Program-made: the position numbers and the translations under genes
NCBI RefSeq assembly: GCF_001514125.1
Contig: NZ_KQ948550.1
Span: 543,080 to 607,079, forward strand
From: Streptomyces longwoodensis
Lineage (GTDB): Bacteria; Actinomycetota; Actinomycetes; Streptomycetales; Streptomycetaceae
DNA: 64,000 nt
Reading direction: 5' to 3'
Shown here: piece after piece, positions 34,661-43,624 of the stretch
Numbering within the stretch: position 1 is the first letter of the stretch
Layout of the letters: every line of letters begins with the position of its first letter
The notes under the pieces: model-generated
What the model was told of the DNA's origin: nothing
Database searches by the model: none
What the model saw: only the letters and a program-made list of their open reading frames with translations

Positions 34661-36742
34661 CTACGGCCAGGTGACGAGGACGCGGTTGAGCGGGGTGCCG
34701 AGGACGAACGTGCCGGGTCGCGGGTCGACGGGGGGCGCGTCGAGCGGCAGGAGCTCGAAGGCGGCTTCCCGGCCGCGGTACTCGCGGTCCCAGGTGCGGA
34801 TGGCGTCGGCGACTTGGGAGGCGAGTTCCTCGCTGCCGGGGCCGTGGCCGACGACGCCGAACTCCCAGAGCTTGCCGCCTTCGGGTGTCTTCTCGTCGAG
34901 CAGGCGCCGGGTGAGGTAGGTGAGCGCGCCCTTGTCCACGGCGGCCGTGGAGGAGGGGTAGGGGTCCTCGGTGAGCACGGTGCCCTTGGCGGCCTGGGGG
35001 AACAGCATGCGGATCAGGCCGGAAGGCAGGGAGCAGGAGACGAAGAGCTCCATCCACTCCGGGCTTTCCATGGCGCGGACCTTCATCCCGGTCCACTGCT
35101 CGGTCCGCGGTTGTTCCAGGACGCCGGCGAGGGCGTCGGCGTCGATTTGCTGTCCGGCAGGGGCCTGTAGGCGCACGGTGCTCTGCTTGGAGAGGGGGAT
35201 GGCACGGCGGTCGTCGTCGGCGATGCCGCGCCGCAGTGGCATGAAGGTGTTCATCTGGGAGCCGGACGAGACCCATCGGCCGTCGCGCTCTTGGTAGACG
35301 ATGGAGCGCGAGACGCTGCCCTTGAGGCGCTGGGGGGTGACGAGCCGACCGCCGGGGGCGAGCTGTGCGAGCCAGGCGGACGGGATGCCGTGTGCGCCGA
35401 CGGTGGCGATGATCCGGTCGTAGGGCGCGCCTTCGGCGTATCCGAGGGCTCCGTCGCGGGTGAGGGCCTGGACGTTTGTGAAACCGGTGTCGGCGAGGTG
35501 GGCGCGGGCGCCTTCGACGAGGTCGTCGTCGACGTCGATGGTGGTGACGTGTCCGTCGGGGCCGACGAGATGGGCGATGAGGGCGGCGTTGTAGCCCGTG
35601 CCGGCGCCGAGTTCGAGGATGCGCTCGCCGGGCTGGGCCTGGAGCTGGTCGAGCATGAGGGCGACGACACTGGGCTGGGAGGCGCACGAGATCGACGTGC
35701 CGTCGGTGTCGTACTTGATGTTCACCGGCGCGTTGGCGTAGGCGTCGGTGAGCGGCGCGTCGGGGACGAACCGGTGCCTCGGGACCGTGCGCAGGGCGTT
35801 CTCGACCTCGGGGGTGCGAGCGTGGCCTTCAGCCTTGATCTGGTCGACCAGGGCGTTACGCAGCCGTTCGGCGTCGGCGTCGGGTGTGGTGAGCGTATCG
35901 GTGGTCACCGCGCTGACGCTATCGGCGCCGGAGTCGTTCGCCGCTGCGGACGCGGTGTTGTCACTCGATCCCATGACTACCTCTCGTGTGCTATGGAACA
36001 GGGCGTGCTGGTCTGCGGCAGGCAGGCCGGCACGGTTGGCGTGAAAGATCACGTGGTGGGTGATGACGGCGCGCAGACCCCGGGTCAGTTCGCCCTGCGC
36101 GGCGAGGCGGGCGAGGGCCGCACCCGCCCGTTCGAACGCGGCGATCCACAGCGCGTGGCCGTCCAGCGGCCTGCCCGCCCGGCACAGGCTGCGCGCTTCG
36201 GTGGTCATCAGCTTCCGCATCGCCGGCAGAAGACTCTCGGACAGGCCGGCTAGCGGGGCGTCGGTGCCGGGGCGCAGGGCGGCGGCCTTGCTCCACACAT
36301 CACCCTGCTCGAACCAGTCGAGATGCGCGGCGCGCATCATGCTGCTCAGCAGCAGAACGGCCATCTCCGCACGGTCCAGGTGACCGGGGCCCGGTTGGTA
36401 CGCGAGGAGGTGACGGCTGTCCTCGTGGAAGAGGTCGTGCGCGGCCGCCATGGCAGGCCGGCCACCGAAGGCGTCCGTCTCCGGCTCGTAGATCCCGGTC
36501 GTCCAGGAGAGCGCGATGCCATCCGCGACCAGATCGTCCAGCAGCGCCGTTACGGCCGGGGCAGCGCGTTCGGCCAGGTACCGCAGTGGCCAGGGCTGCT
36601 TGTTCATGAACCACCAGCCGCTGAGCTGCCGGGTCGCTTCCGCCTCGCGCAGGACGGGGGCGAGACGGTCGGCAATGGCGGCGCGCGCCGTCTGCCGGTC
36701 GGGGAAGGTGATCTGGTGCTGCTGCCAGTGGCCGGCGGGCAT
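34661..36742 (-). CDS. Thiopeptide-type elimination domain fused to FxLD-system isoaspartate methyltransferase
   Basis: A 693-residue bifunctional protein in one frame. Residues about 1-270 (HWQQHQITFPDRQTARAAI, LSGWWFMNKQPWPLRYLAE, HDLFHEDSRHLL) are a SpaB_C/thiopeptide-type bacteriocin biosynthesis domain. A linker rich in Ser/Asp/Thr (about 275-310) joins a PIMT-like methyltransferase with TVPRHRFVPD and the SAM motif LELGAGTGYNAALIAHLVG, then a C-terminal extension typical of the FxLD system. LanSA-type enzymes methylate a peptide Asp, which rearranges to isoaspartate. ATG 36742 has AGAGGA upstream and lies 16 bp after the LanC stop. Confidence 0.88.
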   Translation of the reverse strand: MPAGHWQQHQITFPDRQTARAAIADRLAPVLREAEATRQLSGWWFMNKQPWPLRYLAERAAPAVTALLDDLVADGIALSWTTGIYEPETDAFGGRPAMAAAHDLFHEDSRHLLAYQPGPGHLDRAEMAVLLLSSMMRAAHLDWFEQGDVWSKAAALRPGTDAPLAGLSESLLPAMRKLMTTEARSLCRAGRPLDGHALWIAAFERAGAALARLAAQGELTRGLRAVITHHVIFHANRAGLPAADQHALFHSTREVVMGSSDNTASAAANDSGADSVSAVTTDTLTTPDADAERLRNALVDQIKAEGHARTPEVENALRTVPRHRFVPDAPLTDAYANAPVNIKYDTDGTSISCASQPSVVALMLDQLQAQPGERILELGAGTGYNAALIAHLVGPDGHVTTIDVDDDLVEGARAHLADTGFTNVQALTRDGALGYAEGAPYDRIIATVGAHGIPSAWLAQLAPGGRLVTPQRLKGSVSRSIVYQERDGRWVSSGSQMNTFMPLRRGIADDDRRAIPLSKQSTVRLQAPAGQQIDADALAGVLEQPRTEQWTGMKVRAMESPEWMELFVSCSLPSGLIRMLFPQAAKGTVLTEDPYPSSTAAVDKGALTYLTRRLLDEKTPEGGKLWEFGVVGHGPGSEELASQVADAIRTWDREYRGREAAFELLPLDAPPVDPRPGTFVLGTPLNRVLVTWP

Positions 36743-36758
36743 CGGGGTCCTCTCGGAT

Positions 36759-38027
36759 TCAGGCGACGAGCAGGAAGGCGTCCCAGTGGGTGTGGGGCGG
36801 GGCGGTACCGCAAGCAGCGAGGAGGCCGAGCCCGATGCCTGCGGCGCCGTCGAGGAGCCCGGCGCCAGCGGGGCCGTCGACGAGTGCCGCGCCTGCTTCC
36901 TCGGGTTCCGAGCCGAGTGGCAGCAGGGCGGCCAGCAGGTCGGGCAGAACGGCGCGGAACTGGTTCGCGGTCTCGGGTGCGGCGTCGTCGGCGGTACGGG
37001 CGGTGAGATGGGCGAGTCCGGCGAAGCCGTGGCACAGGCCGGCGTCCGTGGTGGCCCACAGCTGGGCAGGGTCGGAGAGAGCGGCCAGGAGGGCGTTCTC
37101 GGCAACCGCTCGGCGGGCGGGATCGCCGAGCGCGAGGGCGGCGAGCTGCTGCGCGCGCGCCACGCCGGCGGTGCCGTAGCACCACGAGGGGCGCCGGGGA
37201 CCGGCGGACGCGAGCTGGCCGGTGCGCAGCTCGTCCCGGGTGACCCAGTACGGCCAGGTCCGATTCTGTGAGGTGACAGTGGCCCAGCGGTCGAGCCAGG
37301 CCAGGATGGTGCGCAGGGCCTGGTGGTGGCCGCTGACCGTGGTGCCGCGGCGGGCGCAGAGCGCGAGCAGGGCCAGGACGGAGCCGATGCCGTGGGCCAT
37401 GCCGGAGTTGCCGTGGCCGCCGGGGAAACGGTCGTCCGGCCGCCCGGAAGGCCCGGTGAGCGTCCACCACCCCGGCAGGGTGTCCCCTTCATGGGTGATC
37501 GGTTCGGTCAGGCGTACGCAGTAGTCGAGGACCGATCGCAAGGCCGGGTCCGCCGGGTCTTGGCGCAGTAGGTAGCCGCCGAGGCCGGTCAGCCCGCGGA
37601 TCGCGTCGAACTCGGCGAGCACCGGGAGCTGCCCGGCGTCGATCCGGCGGTGCGCGGCGTTCAGGCGGCGTTGGACGTCGTCGAGGATCTGCCGGTCCAG
37701 CAGGGCGAGGTCGCGTTCGTAGGCGCCGGGGAGTCCTTGGGCGGCGCAGGCCAGGGCGTGCGCGAGCGCGGGGGCGCCGTAGAAGGGGTGGCTGTCGGCG
37801 CCGCTGGTGAACGGCCGGCGGGCGGCGGCCGCGAGCCAGTCGTGGGCGCGCTGCCAGGGCCCGAGGCCGGCTGCGGCCCGCTCGATGTGAAGCAGAGCGA
37901 TGCCGATCGGCCCGAGAGCAAGGTGCTGCCGGGCGGCCTCCGTGCTCACCGTGGTGGGCCCGGTGCCGGGGTGGGCGAGGCGGTCGGCGATGCCCGCGGA
38001 CAGGCCGAGGACGGTGTCGTGGTTCAC
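36759..38027 (-). CDS. lanC: Lanthionine synthetase C-type cyclase (LanC)
   Basis: A 422-residue LanC-like protein with an alpha toroid fold. The zinc ligands are visible as Cys in SWCYGTAGVARA and Cys-His in LCHGFAGLAHL, with the conserved GGHGNSGMAHGIG helix before them. It adds Cys thiols to dehydrated Ser/Thr to form (methyl)lanthionine rings. GTG 38027 overlaps the LanB stop (GTGA), showing coupling. Confidence 0.95.
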   Translation of the reverse strand: MNHDTVLGLSAGIADRLAHPGTGPTTVSTEAARQHLALGPIGIALLHIERAAAGLGPWQRAHDWLAAAARRPFTSGADSHPFYGAPALAHALACAAQGLPGAYERDLALLDRQILDDVQRRLNAAHRRIDAGQLPVLAEFDAIRGLTGLGGYLLRQDPADPALRSVLDYCVRLTEPITHEGDTLPGWWTLTGPSGRPDDRFPGGHGNSGMAHGIGSVLALLALCARRGTTVSGHHQALRTILAWLDRWATVTSQNRTWPYWVTRDELRTGQLASAGPRRPSWCYGTAGVARAQQLAALALGDPARRAVAENALLAALSDPAQLWATTDAGLCHGFAGLAHLTARTADDAAPETANQFRAVLPDLLAALLPLGSEPEEAGAALVDGPAGAGLLDGAAGIGLGLLAACGTAPPHTHWDAFLLVA

Positions 38028-41000
38028 CGGGCCCTCCCGGGGCGGGCGTTGAAGGCCAGAGCGGCGGCGCGGGCGAGATGGAGACAGAGCTCCTCCTCGG
38101 GGAAGTTGACCGCCACGTGCCGCACGAAGTGGGTGTGCAGCAAGGAGGTCAGGACGTCGTCCAGGGCGATGCCCTCGGTGTCCGGGCCCGGCAGGTGCTC
38201 GCGGTAGGCGGCAAGCGCGGCGGTACGGCCGGCCCAGCCCGCCACGATCGCCTCGCCGCCAGGGACGCTCCGAAGCGCCGCCCAGTCGTCGTGGGGGTCG
38301 GCCAGGCGGACGGCCTCGGTGAACTGCGGCCGTGGGAGCGGCTCCGGTGCCCGGTGCGGGATGTGGTCGATCAGCCAGCGCGCGCCGGCCTGCGGGCTGC
38401 CGAGGAACGCCGAGGTGATCGCGAAGGTGTGGGCGGCCACCAGCGTGCGCTGCTGCGGGCGCCGGGGCTGGGAGAGCTGGGTGAGGATGGCCCGTGAGTC
38501 CGCGCGGAACACCTCCTCGGCGGCGTCCCACGCGCTCCCGGAGCCCCAGCGGCCCATCTCCCGGTAGGAAGTGGGGTACCGCAGGTCCGCCAGCAGCCCG
38601 GCCGTGCGTAGTTCGTCGGCCCACGCGCTCACCGTACGGGCGGCGTCCGCGAAGCCATCCGGGTCCGGCAGGGCCATGCGCAGGCGAAGATGCTGGTCGG
38701 GGTCTCGGAAGCGGATGAACCACCACGGCGGAGAGCCGAGCCGGCCAAGGAGGTCGGGGACGTGCCGGGCCAGCACGGAGTCCTGACGGCGCAGGTCCCC
38801 GTACAGGGCGGCCAGCAGCACCGAGGACGCGCCCGGCGTCTGCGTCTGCGCCCGTGTGAGGGTGCGGGCCGGGCTGGGCTGGGGCAGCGGCGGCCACGCG
38901 GCGGACCGGGTCGCCTTGAGGGGGACGATGATGTCGTGGGCCCGGCCTTGGCTCCAGCCGTACGCCTGCGGCCCTGGCGCCTCGGTGAGCACCACGGCCG
39001 AGGCGCGGTCGAGGTGCCGGCGCAGCAGACTGCGGTGGGCGGCCTGAGCGAGGTCGAGGGGGAGGAGCCGGTCGCCCTGGACGAGCTGCACGTGCTGAGG
39101 CAGGCGTCGGCGGCTGCGCCGCTCACCGAGCGCCAGGTTCCATTCCGCTGTGGGACGGTCCCGGCCGGGCAGGTCGGCCGCTTCCAGCCGCCATCGGGCC
39201 GGGGAGAGCACGATGCGGCCGTAGCGCAGGCGCGGGAGGAACGGCGCTGTCGCGGCGGCGCCCCAGTCGAAGGTGGTCACCTGGGCGCACTGGCCGCGCG
39301 AGAGCTCGGTGAGCAGCCGGGCCAGCGGCGGGGTGTGCTCGGTGAGGTTGAGCGCGTGCATGCCCACGGCCTCGATGCGACGGCCGAGAGCCGGGGCGGC
39401 CAGGTACATCCGGCGGCCGTCGCAGGCCACCGCGAGATCGGCCGGAGTGAGCACGTCCGGGGCGGGCGGCCGGTGCTCTTGCAGGCTGATCAGCAGCGGC
39501 AGGATGCGGGGGGTCCGGGTGACGTGCGCGGTGTCGGCAAGGAGGGGTGGGAAGGAAAGCTGGGCGGGGTCGGTGCCGAAATCGGCGGTGGGCAGGTCTG
39601 CCAGCTCCGTGACCAGCGCCTTACGCGCGGCGGAATCCAGGACGCTGGCGAAGCGGCCGGTGCTCACCCCCGCGCCACGGGACACGCTCGTGACCTCCAC
39701 GGTGAACCGGCCGCGCTGTACCTCTTCGACGCTCGTCGCGTGCAGCCGTACGCCGATCTCCAGGTGCGGCGGCACCCGCGGGTCCTTCGGCCCCACGTCC
39801 AGGGCGTCCACCATCTCGTCGGTGAGCACCACCTCGTCGTGCCCGTCGAGCGCGGCGGTCTGGGCGAGGCGGACCAGGACGTCGTCGCGAGGGGAGATCC
39901 GCCGTCGGCGGGCGCCGGCCGGCGCCCCGGGGTAGCCGTCGGGGTAGCCGATGCCGCTGTCGGCGACGACATCGAGGAGGGGCACCATCGTGCCGATGCC
40001 GTATCGCTCGTAGAACCGCTGGTGGTACTCACCCAGCCCGCGCCCCCCGTACGGGCGGGCGCTGAGCCGGGTGAGGACGGTGGCGGCCCGCTCGACCTCG
40101 CGCGCCACTTCGTCGGGGAGCCTGAGGCGTGCGTCGAGGCGGAGGTCGAGCGCCAGCGGGTGGCGGCGAAGGCCCGGCACCAGCCGCCGCATCCGGGCAG
40201 CCACCGCCTCCCGGTCATCCGCCGAGGCACACTTCGGCAGCGCCGCCTGGACGGCGCGGAGGTCTCTGACCGTCCCGACGAGCGGGGCGAGGGCGCCGGC
40301 CCCGGCGGCATCGAGCTGGGCGAGGACGTAACAGAGGGCATAGCTCTCGGTGGCCGGCGCCTGGAGGTTCGTGATAAGCACGCGCCGCCGGATCAGCCCT
40401 GCCAGCAGCCCGTGGACCCGCTCGGGCACCACCCCGGGGAACTCCGCGCCTAGCTTCTCGGCCAGGTCCTCGAACCGGATCGGTGTTCCCGCTGCGGCAA
40501 GGACACTGGGCAGCGGGGCGGACAGCTCGATCGACGCCTCCACCGCCCGCCGACCGTCGTCCTGGTACGGGACGATCAGGTGGCCGTCCCGCACGAAGGC
40601 CGTGCCGTTCACGACGACGGACAGCAGCGGCAGCAGCTCCTCGCTCTTCTCCAGTTGCTCAACCAGCCGGGACAGCCACTCTGCGCCGGCCCGCGCGACG
40701 ACCACATGGTCCGCGCCCCAAACGGCATCCGTCCGATCGCCGAAGGCGGCGGTGGTGACGCCGGCGAACAGGCCGAAAGGCGTGGCCCGGTGCCCTGCCC
40801 GAAGCAGGTAACGGGCCAGGGAGAGGACGGTGCGCCGCACGTCGCGCTCGGAGGGAGCCCGGGACGCGCACAGAGCCTCGACCTGGGCCCCCAGGTCCGG
40901 GCTGGCGTGCCGTACGGCCTCGGCCAGAGCCGAATCGCTCCAGACAGCGCGCACCCACGCCAGCCGGTCGACGGTGATGTCTTCCTGACCGGCGGCACGC

Positions 41001-41107
41001 AGGGACCGGTCGTCGAAGTCCGGGCAGGGAGTCTCGGCCGTGGCCGGTCGTGCGACGGCGCGCACGAGGGCGATCCCCCCGGCCCGGAATGCCGGTGGTG
41101 CAGTCAC
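38024..41107 (-). CDS. lanB: Class I lantibiotic dehydratase (LanB)
   Basis: A 1027-residue full-length dehydratase. The N-terminal glutamylation domain contains RATPFGLFAGVTTAAFGDRT and the long central Lant_dehydr_N region. The C-terminal SpaB_C elimination domain begins near SSVLLAALYGDLRRQDSVL and has PWWFIRFRDPDQHLRLRM. It activates Ser/Thr with glutamyl-tRNA and eliminates glutamate. GTG 41107 follows AGGAGG by 5 nt. Since this protein has its own elimination domain, the second one in the neighbouring fusion protein appears redundant or has another substrate. Confidence 0.95.
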   Translation of the reverse strand: MTAPPAFRAGGIALVRAVARPATAETPCPDFDDRSLRAAGQEDITVDRLAWVRAVWSDSALAEAVRHASPDLGAQVEALCASRAPSERDVRRTVLSLARYLLRAGHRATPFGLFAGVTTAAFGDRTDAVWGADHVVVARAGAEWLSRLVEQLEKSEELLPLLSVVVNGTAFVRDGHLIVPYQDDGRRAVEASIELSAPLPSVLAAAGTPIRFEDLAEKLGAEFPGVVPERVHGLLAGLIRRRVLITNLQAPATESYALCYVLAQLDAAGAGALAPLVGTVRDLRAVQAALPKCASADDREAVAARMRRLVPGLRRHPLALDLRLDARLRLPDEVAREVERAATVLTRLSARPYGGRGLGEYHQRFYERYGIGTMVPLLDVVADSGIGYPDGYPGAPAGARRRRISPRDDVLVRLAQTAALDGHDEVVLTDEMVDALDVGPKDPRVPPHLEIGVRLHATSVEEVQRGRFTVEVTSVSRGAGVSTGRFASVLDSAARKALVTELADLPTADFGTDPAQLSFPPLLADTAHVTRTPRILPLLISLQEHRPPAPDVLTPADLAVACDGRRMYLAAPALGRRIEAVGMHALNLTEHTPPLARLLTELSRGQCAQVTTFDWGAAATAPFLPRLRYGRIVLSPARWRLEAADLPGRDRPTAEWNLALGERRSRRRLPQHVQLVQGDRLLPLDLAQAAHRSLLRRHLDRASAVVLTEAPGPQAYGWSQGRAHDIIVPLKATRSAAWPPLPQPSPARTLTRAQTQTPGASSVLLAALYGDLRRQDSVLARHVPDLLGRLGSPPWWFIRFRDPDQHLRLRMALPDPDGFADAARTVSAWADELRTAGLLADLRYPTSYREMGRWGSGSAWDAAEEVFRADSRAILTQLSQPRRPQQRTLVAAHTFAITSAFLGSPQAGARWLIDHIPHRAPEPLPRPQFTEAVRLADPHDDWAALRSVPGGEAIVAGWAGRTAALAAYREHLPGPDTEGIALDDVLTSLLHTHFVRHVAVNFPEEELCLHLARAAALAFNARPGRAR

Positions 41108-41137
41108 GAATGCCTCCTGGAGCCGAGAAGGAATGGG

Positions 41138-41176
41138 GGCTGGTGCCGCCACACCATCGGCGTGGCGACACCAGCC
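41138..41176 (-). promoter_or_regulatory. Intergenic hairpin between precursor and lanB
   Basis: On the transcribed strand, two 15-nt arms pair completely (14 Watson-Crick and one G-U) around a 9-nt loop. It lies 25 bp after the second precursor's stop and 30 bp before the lanB start. Its placement suggests partial termination or mRNA protection, giving more precursor than enzyme. Confidence 0.7.
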
Positions 41177-41200
41177 AGGGTCAGGCCGGTAGGGCCCAGG

Positions 41201-41374
41201 TCAGGCGACGTTGGTGGTGCAGGCGCCGCAGGTGGTGCCGCAGTTGTCGTCGGTCAGGTTGGTCAGTCCGGCGGCGTCGGAGACCTCCAGCAGGCCGATG
41301 TTCAGGGTGAACCCGTCCTCCTGGGCCACGGACCCCTGGGCCCCGGTGGTGCTCTGCGCGATGTTGTGCGTCAT
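41201..41374 (-). CDS. lanA2: Lanthipeptide precursor 2, FxLN variant
   Basis: A 57-residue precursor. The leader contains GFTLNIGLLE (F22-T-L-N25), the position of the FxLD leader box but with Asn instead of Asp. The core ends TDDNCGTTCGACTTNVA with cysteines 45, 49 and 52 and several Thr, allowing up to three rings. The DD or DN pair before Cys45 is a plausible site for isoaspartate formation. AGGAG lies 5 nt before ATG 41374. Confidence 0.88.
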   Translation of the reverse strand: MTHNIAQSTTGAQGSVAQEDGFTLNIGLLEVSDAAGLTNLTDDNCGTTCGACTTNVA

Positions 41375-41544
41375 GTCAACTCCTAGTTGATACGCGGGTG
41401 TTGCTGACTGGTGGCGCTGCCAGAGGCGGCGGCCGGAGCGTAGTGGGAGGGCTGGCTCCGTTCGCCGGGTTCTGGCCAACCCGACGCGAAGCTGCGGCGG
41501 GGAAGCCCCCTCCGGCCCCTCCGCTGCCGGTGGGAGGACCCGGG

Positions 41545-41730
41545 TTACGAGGTGGTGCAGGCGCTGGGGCAGGAGCTGCCGCAGGTGTCGCCCGTGCTGC
41601 ACATCAGGACCGTCTCGGTCGCCGGCGTGCCCTCGATGAAGGTGATGTCGAGCCCGAACGGGTCGTCATCGGTCTTCACGAGGTCCGCCTGCGCGGGGGC
41701 GGTCGGCCTTTCGGCCTGGATGGCGGTCAT
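41545..41730 (-). CDS. lanA1: Lanthipeptide precursor 1, FxLD family
   Basis: A 61-residue precursor. The leader contains DPFGLDITFIEG (F25-G-L-D28), the FxLD signature bound by the dehydratase. The core is Cys/Ser/Thr-rich (CSTGDTCGSSCPSACTTS) with cysteines 44, 50, 54 and 58. Asp48 within the core is the only acidic residue there and so the probable target of the isoaspartate methyltransferase. AGGAGG lies 6 nt upstream. It shares little sequence with precursor 2 outside the leader box. Confidence 0.92.
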   Translation of the reverse strand: MTAIQAERPTAPAQADLVKTDDDPFGLDITFIEGTPATETVLMCSTGDTCGSSCPSACTTS

Positions 41731-41859
41731 GCATGCCTCCTGGGGGTCGTTAATGGTGCGGGCTGCCGAGGCCCGGCCGGGCCCCGGGGACTGCTGCCGG
41801 ACGGTGACAGGTGGCGAGATCGTCTGAGCCGTCGCGCGTCCGGGGTCGGTGGGGAGCGT

Positions 41860-42327
41860 TCAGGCTGCTGCGGGCTGCGCCTGCGGGTGGTTCTTCGCGG
41901 CCTGGTCCAGCACGCGGGTGAAGTGCTCGGCCTGTTCGTCGCCCTCGGCCTCCTGGGCGCGGAGTTCGCCGAAGCGCTGCCAGTAGCGGCGGCAGACGTC
42001 CCTCTCCATCAGCTTCGCGGCGTAGAAGGGGAGTTGTCCGTCACGGACGAAGCCGAGGCGGTCGCGGACGCTGAGGATGCAGATGAGCTGGTTGGCCTTG
42101 AGCAGCTGCATGTACTCCTCGACGTCCATGTCCTCGGGCGTCCAGAGCTTGGCGAGGTCGGGGTTGGTGGACATTTGTGCCAGCCAGTCGAGTTGGTTGC
42201 GGGTGAGGAACGCCTCGTTGCGCTCGGCCTGGTGCCGCGCGTCCTGCCTGAGCCGGGTGGCTCCGACCACGGCGGTGGTGAGGGAGAGGGCAGCACCGGC
42301 AGCGAGGACGGCGGTGGTGAGTTTCAT
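41860..42327 (-). CDS. DUF6082-family membrane-anchored protein
   Basis: A 155-residue protein. One N-terminal hydrophobic segment (TTAVLAAGAALSLTTAVVGA) is followed by a soluble helical domain (NQLDWLAQMSTNPDLAKLW, ANQLICILSVRDRLG, ERDVCRRYWQRFG) of the DUF6082 type. Function is unknown, but such genes recur beside Streptomyces regulatory and RiPP loci. It lies 129 bp upstream of the first precursor on the same strand. Confidence 0.8.
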   Translation of the reverse strand: MKLTTAVLAAGAALSLTTAVVGATRLRQDARHQAERNEAFLTRNQLDWLAQMSTNPDLAKLWTPEDMDVEEYMQLLKANQLICILSVRDRLGFVRDGQLPFYAAKLMERDVCRRYWQRFGELRAQEAEGDEQAEHFTRVLDQAAKNHPQAQPAAA

Positions 42328-42401
42328 CTGTCAACGATCCTTTCGCAGGGAAGAGTTGCGGCCTGGAGGCCAACTGGTTGAGAACCCGGGGTTCCGCTTG
42401 T

Positions 42402-42977
42402 TCACGCGGCCCCCGTGAGGACGATGGGCGGGGCTTCGTCGGCAGAGCCGTCGTGCCTGTACCGGCGGCGCACTGTCTTCAGCGCGACGGCGATCGGCGG
42501 CAGACCGACGGTGGCCCTGCGGGCGTCTACGGACTCCGGTGCGCGCAGAGGGCATAGTTCGATGCCGTCGGTGCGCAGCAGGAGCTGGGTGCCGTACTCC
42601 TGGTTGCGCCCGCTGGTGATGAGGGCACGGTCGTGCAGGTGCGCCCAGTGCTGGACCGGGGCGTCGCTGGCCTGGACCGCACGTCCCAGCAGGGTGGTGG
42701 CGGCGCGCTGGAAGGCGGGGTCGTCGTCGCTGTGCAGTGCGATGCTCCAGGCTGCGCGGGCCCCGTCGGGGCCGACGAGGCGGTGGCCGGGCCAGTCGTG
42801 CTCGGCCAGGATGCGGCGCAGCACCTTGGTGTTGGCGTGGTCGGTGTGCCGGCCCTGTCCGAGTTGGATGGCGTTGAGCTGGTGGCGCCTGCGTTTCGCC
42901 CGGTGCGCGGCCGACTGGGCCGCACGGGCGATCAGTTCGCGGGCAAGGTCGGGGCACTGGGGTTCGGTGGTCGTCAC
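42402..42977 (-). CDS. DUF6624-domain protein
   Basis: A 191-residue protein containing WPGHRLVGPDGARAAWSIAL, HSDDDPAFQRAATTLL, then RNQEYGTQLLL, the DUF6624 pattern. This domain is widespread in bacteria and its biochemical role is not established. GTG 42977 overlaps the stop of the upstream GNAT-like gene. It ends 74 bp before the DUF6082 gene. Confidence 0.82.
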   Translation of the reverse strand: MTTTEPQCPDLARELIARAAQSAAHRAKRRRHQLNAIQLGQGRHTDHANTKVLRRILAEHDWPGHRLVGPDGARAAWSIALHSDDDPAFQRAATTLLGRAVQASDAPVQHWAHLHDRALITSGRNQEYGTQLLLRTDGIELCPLRAPESVDARRATVGLPPIAVALKTVRRRYRHDGSADEAPPIVLTGAA

Positions 42978-43624
42978 GCGCTGCCCCTGTGGCTTGGGGC
43001 CGTCTCCGGCGTGTGGACGCGGCAGCCGATGAAGGCACTCAGCCTGGGCCGGTGCTCGGCCGCGAGTTCGAGGCGGGCGACTCGGTCACCCTCTCGTCCT
43101 GTGCCGGAACCCCGGATGATCCAGCCCATATCAGTGAGCCGACGCAACAGGGCCGCGATGGGGTCGGCGCTCAGGCGGTGACCGGCCAGGGTCTCGGCCC
43201 GTACGACGGGCAGGCCCTGCCGGGCGGCGAAGTCGGATGCCCACAGGGTGATCAGCCGGGTGATGTCGTCGGGCTGGTCGGGCAGGGTGTGGACGCAGCC
43301 AAGGAAGAGGCACGGGCTCTCGCCCGAATCGGGGCCGGGGGTGTGCTCGGGGATCATGCAGGCCAGCAGTTTCCCGTCCTCGAACAGTCCTGCCGGCCTC
43401 GTCTGCGGGTTGCGGAAGAGGGCCGGGACGTCGGTTTGAGCGGGCACCGCGAGACCGCGCAGGGTGAGCCAGCGCTGCCGGTCCTGGACGAGGGCGGCGG
43501 CCTCCTCGCGCTCGGCGTCCGTGCGTAACGTGCGCATCTCGTAGCCGGCGGTCCGGGGCGCCGGGCTGAACGGTGCCGCAGACGGTCGCTCCTGGTCGGC
43601 CGTTGAGGCCGGGTACCCGTTCAC
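42974..43624 (-). CDS. GNAT-like acyltransferase
   Basis: A 216-residue protein. After a Pro-rich N-terminus comes a probable GNAT fold: EREEAAALVQDRQRWLTLRG, PAGLFEDGKLLACMIPEHTP, LITLWASDFAARQGLPVVRA and LLRRLTDMGWIIRGSG fit its helices and strands. A clear acetyl-CoA loop (Q/RxxGxG/A) is not obvious, so catalysis is uncertain. GTG 43624 overlaps the LuxR-type gene stop. It is translationally coupled on both sides. Confidence 0.65.
   Translation of the reverse strand: MNGYPASTADQERPSAAPFSPAPRTAGYEMRTLRTDAEREEAAALVQDRQRWLTLRGLAVPAQTDVPALFRNPQTRPAGLFEDGKLLACMIPEHTPGPDSGESPCLFLGCVHTLPDQPDDITRLITLWASDFAARQGLPVVRAETLAGHRLSADPIAALLRRLTDMGWIIRGSGTGREGDRVARLELAAEHRPRLSAFIGCRVHTPETAPSHRGSA

Noticed and set aside
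34158..35687. A 509-codon Arg/Pro-rich minus-strand frame
   Set aside because: It is an out-of-frame reading across the methyltransferase and TPR genes.
38690..40453. A 587-codon plus-strand frame
   Set aside because: It is antisense to lanB, whose domains are unmistakable.
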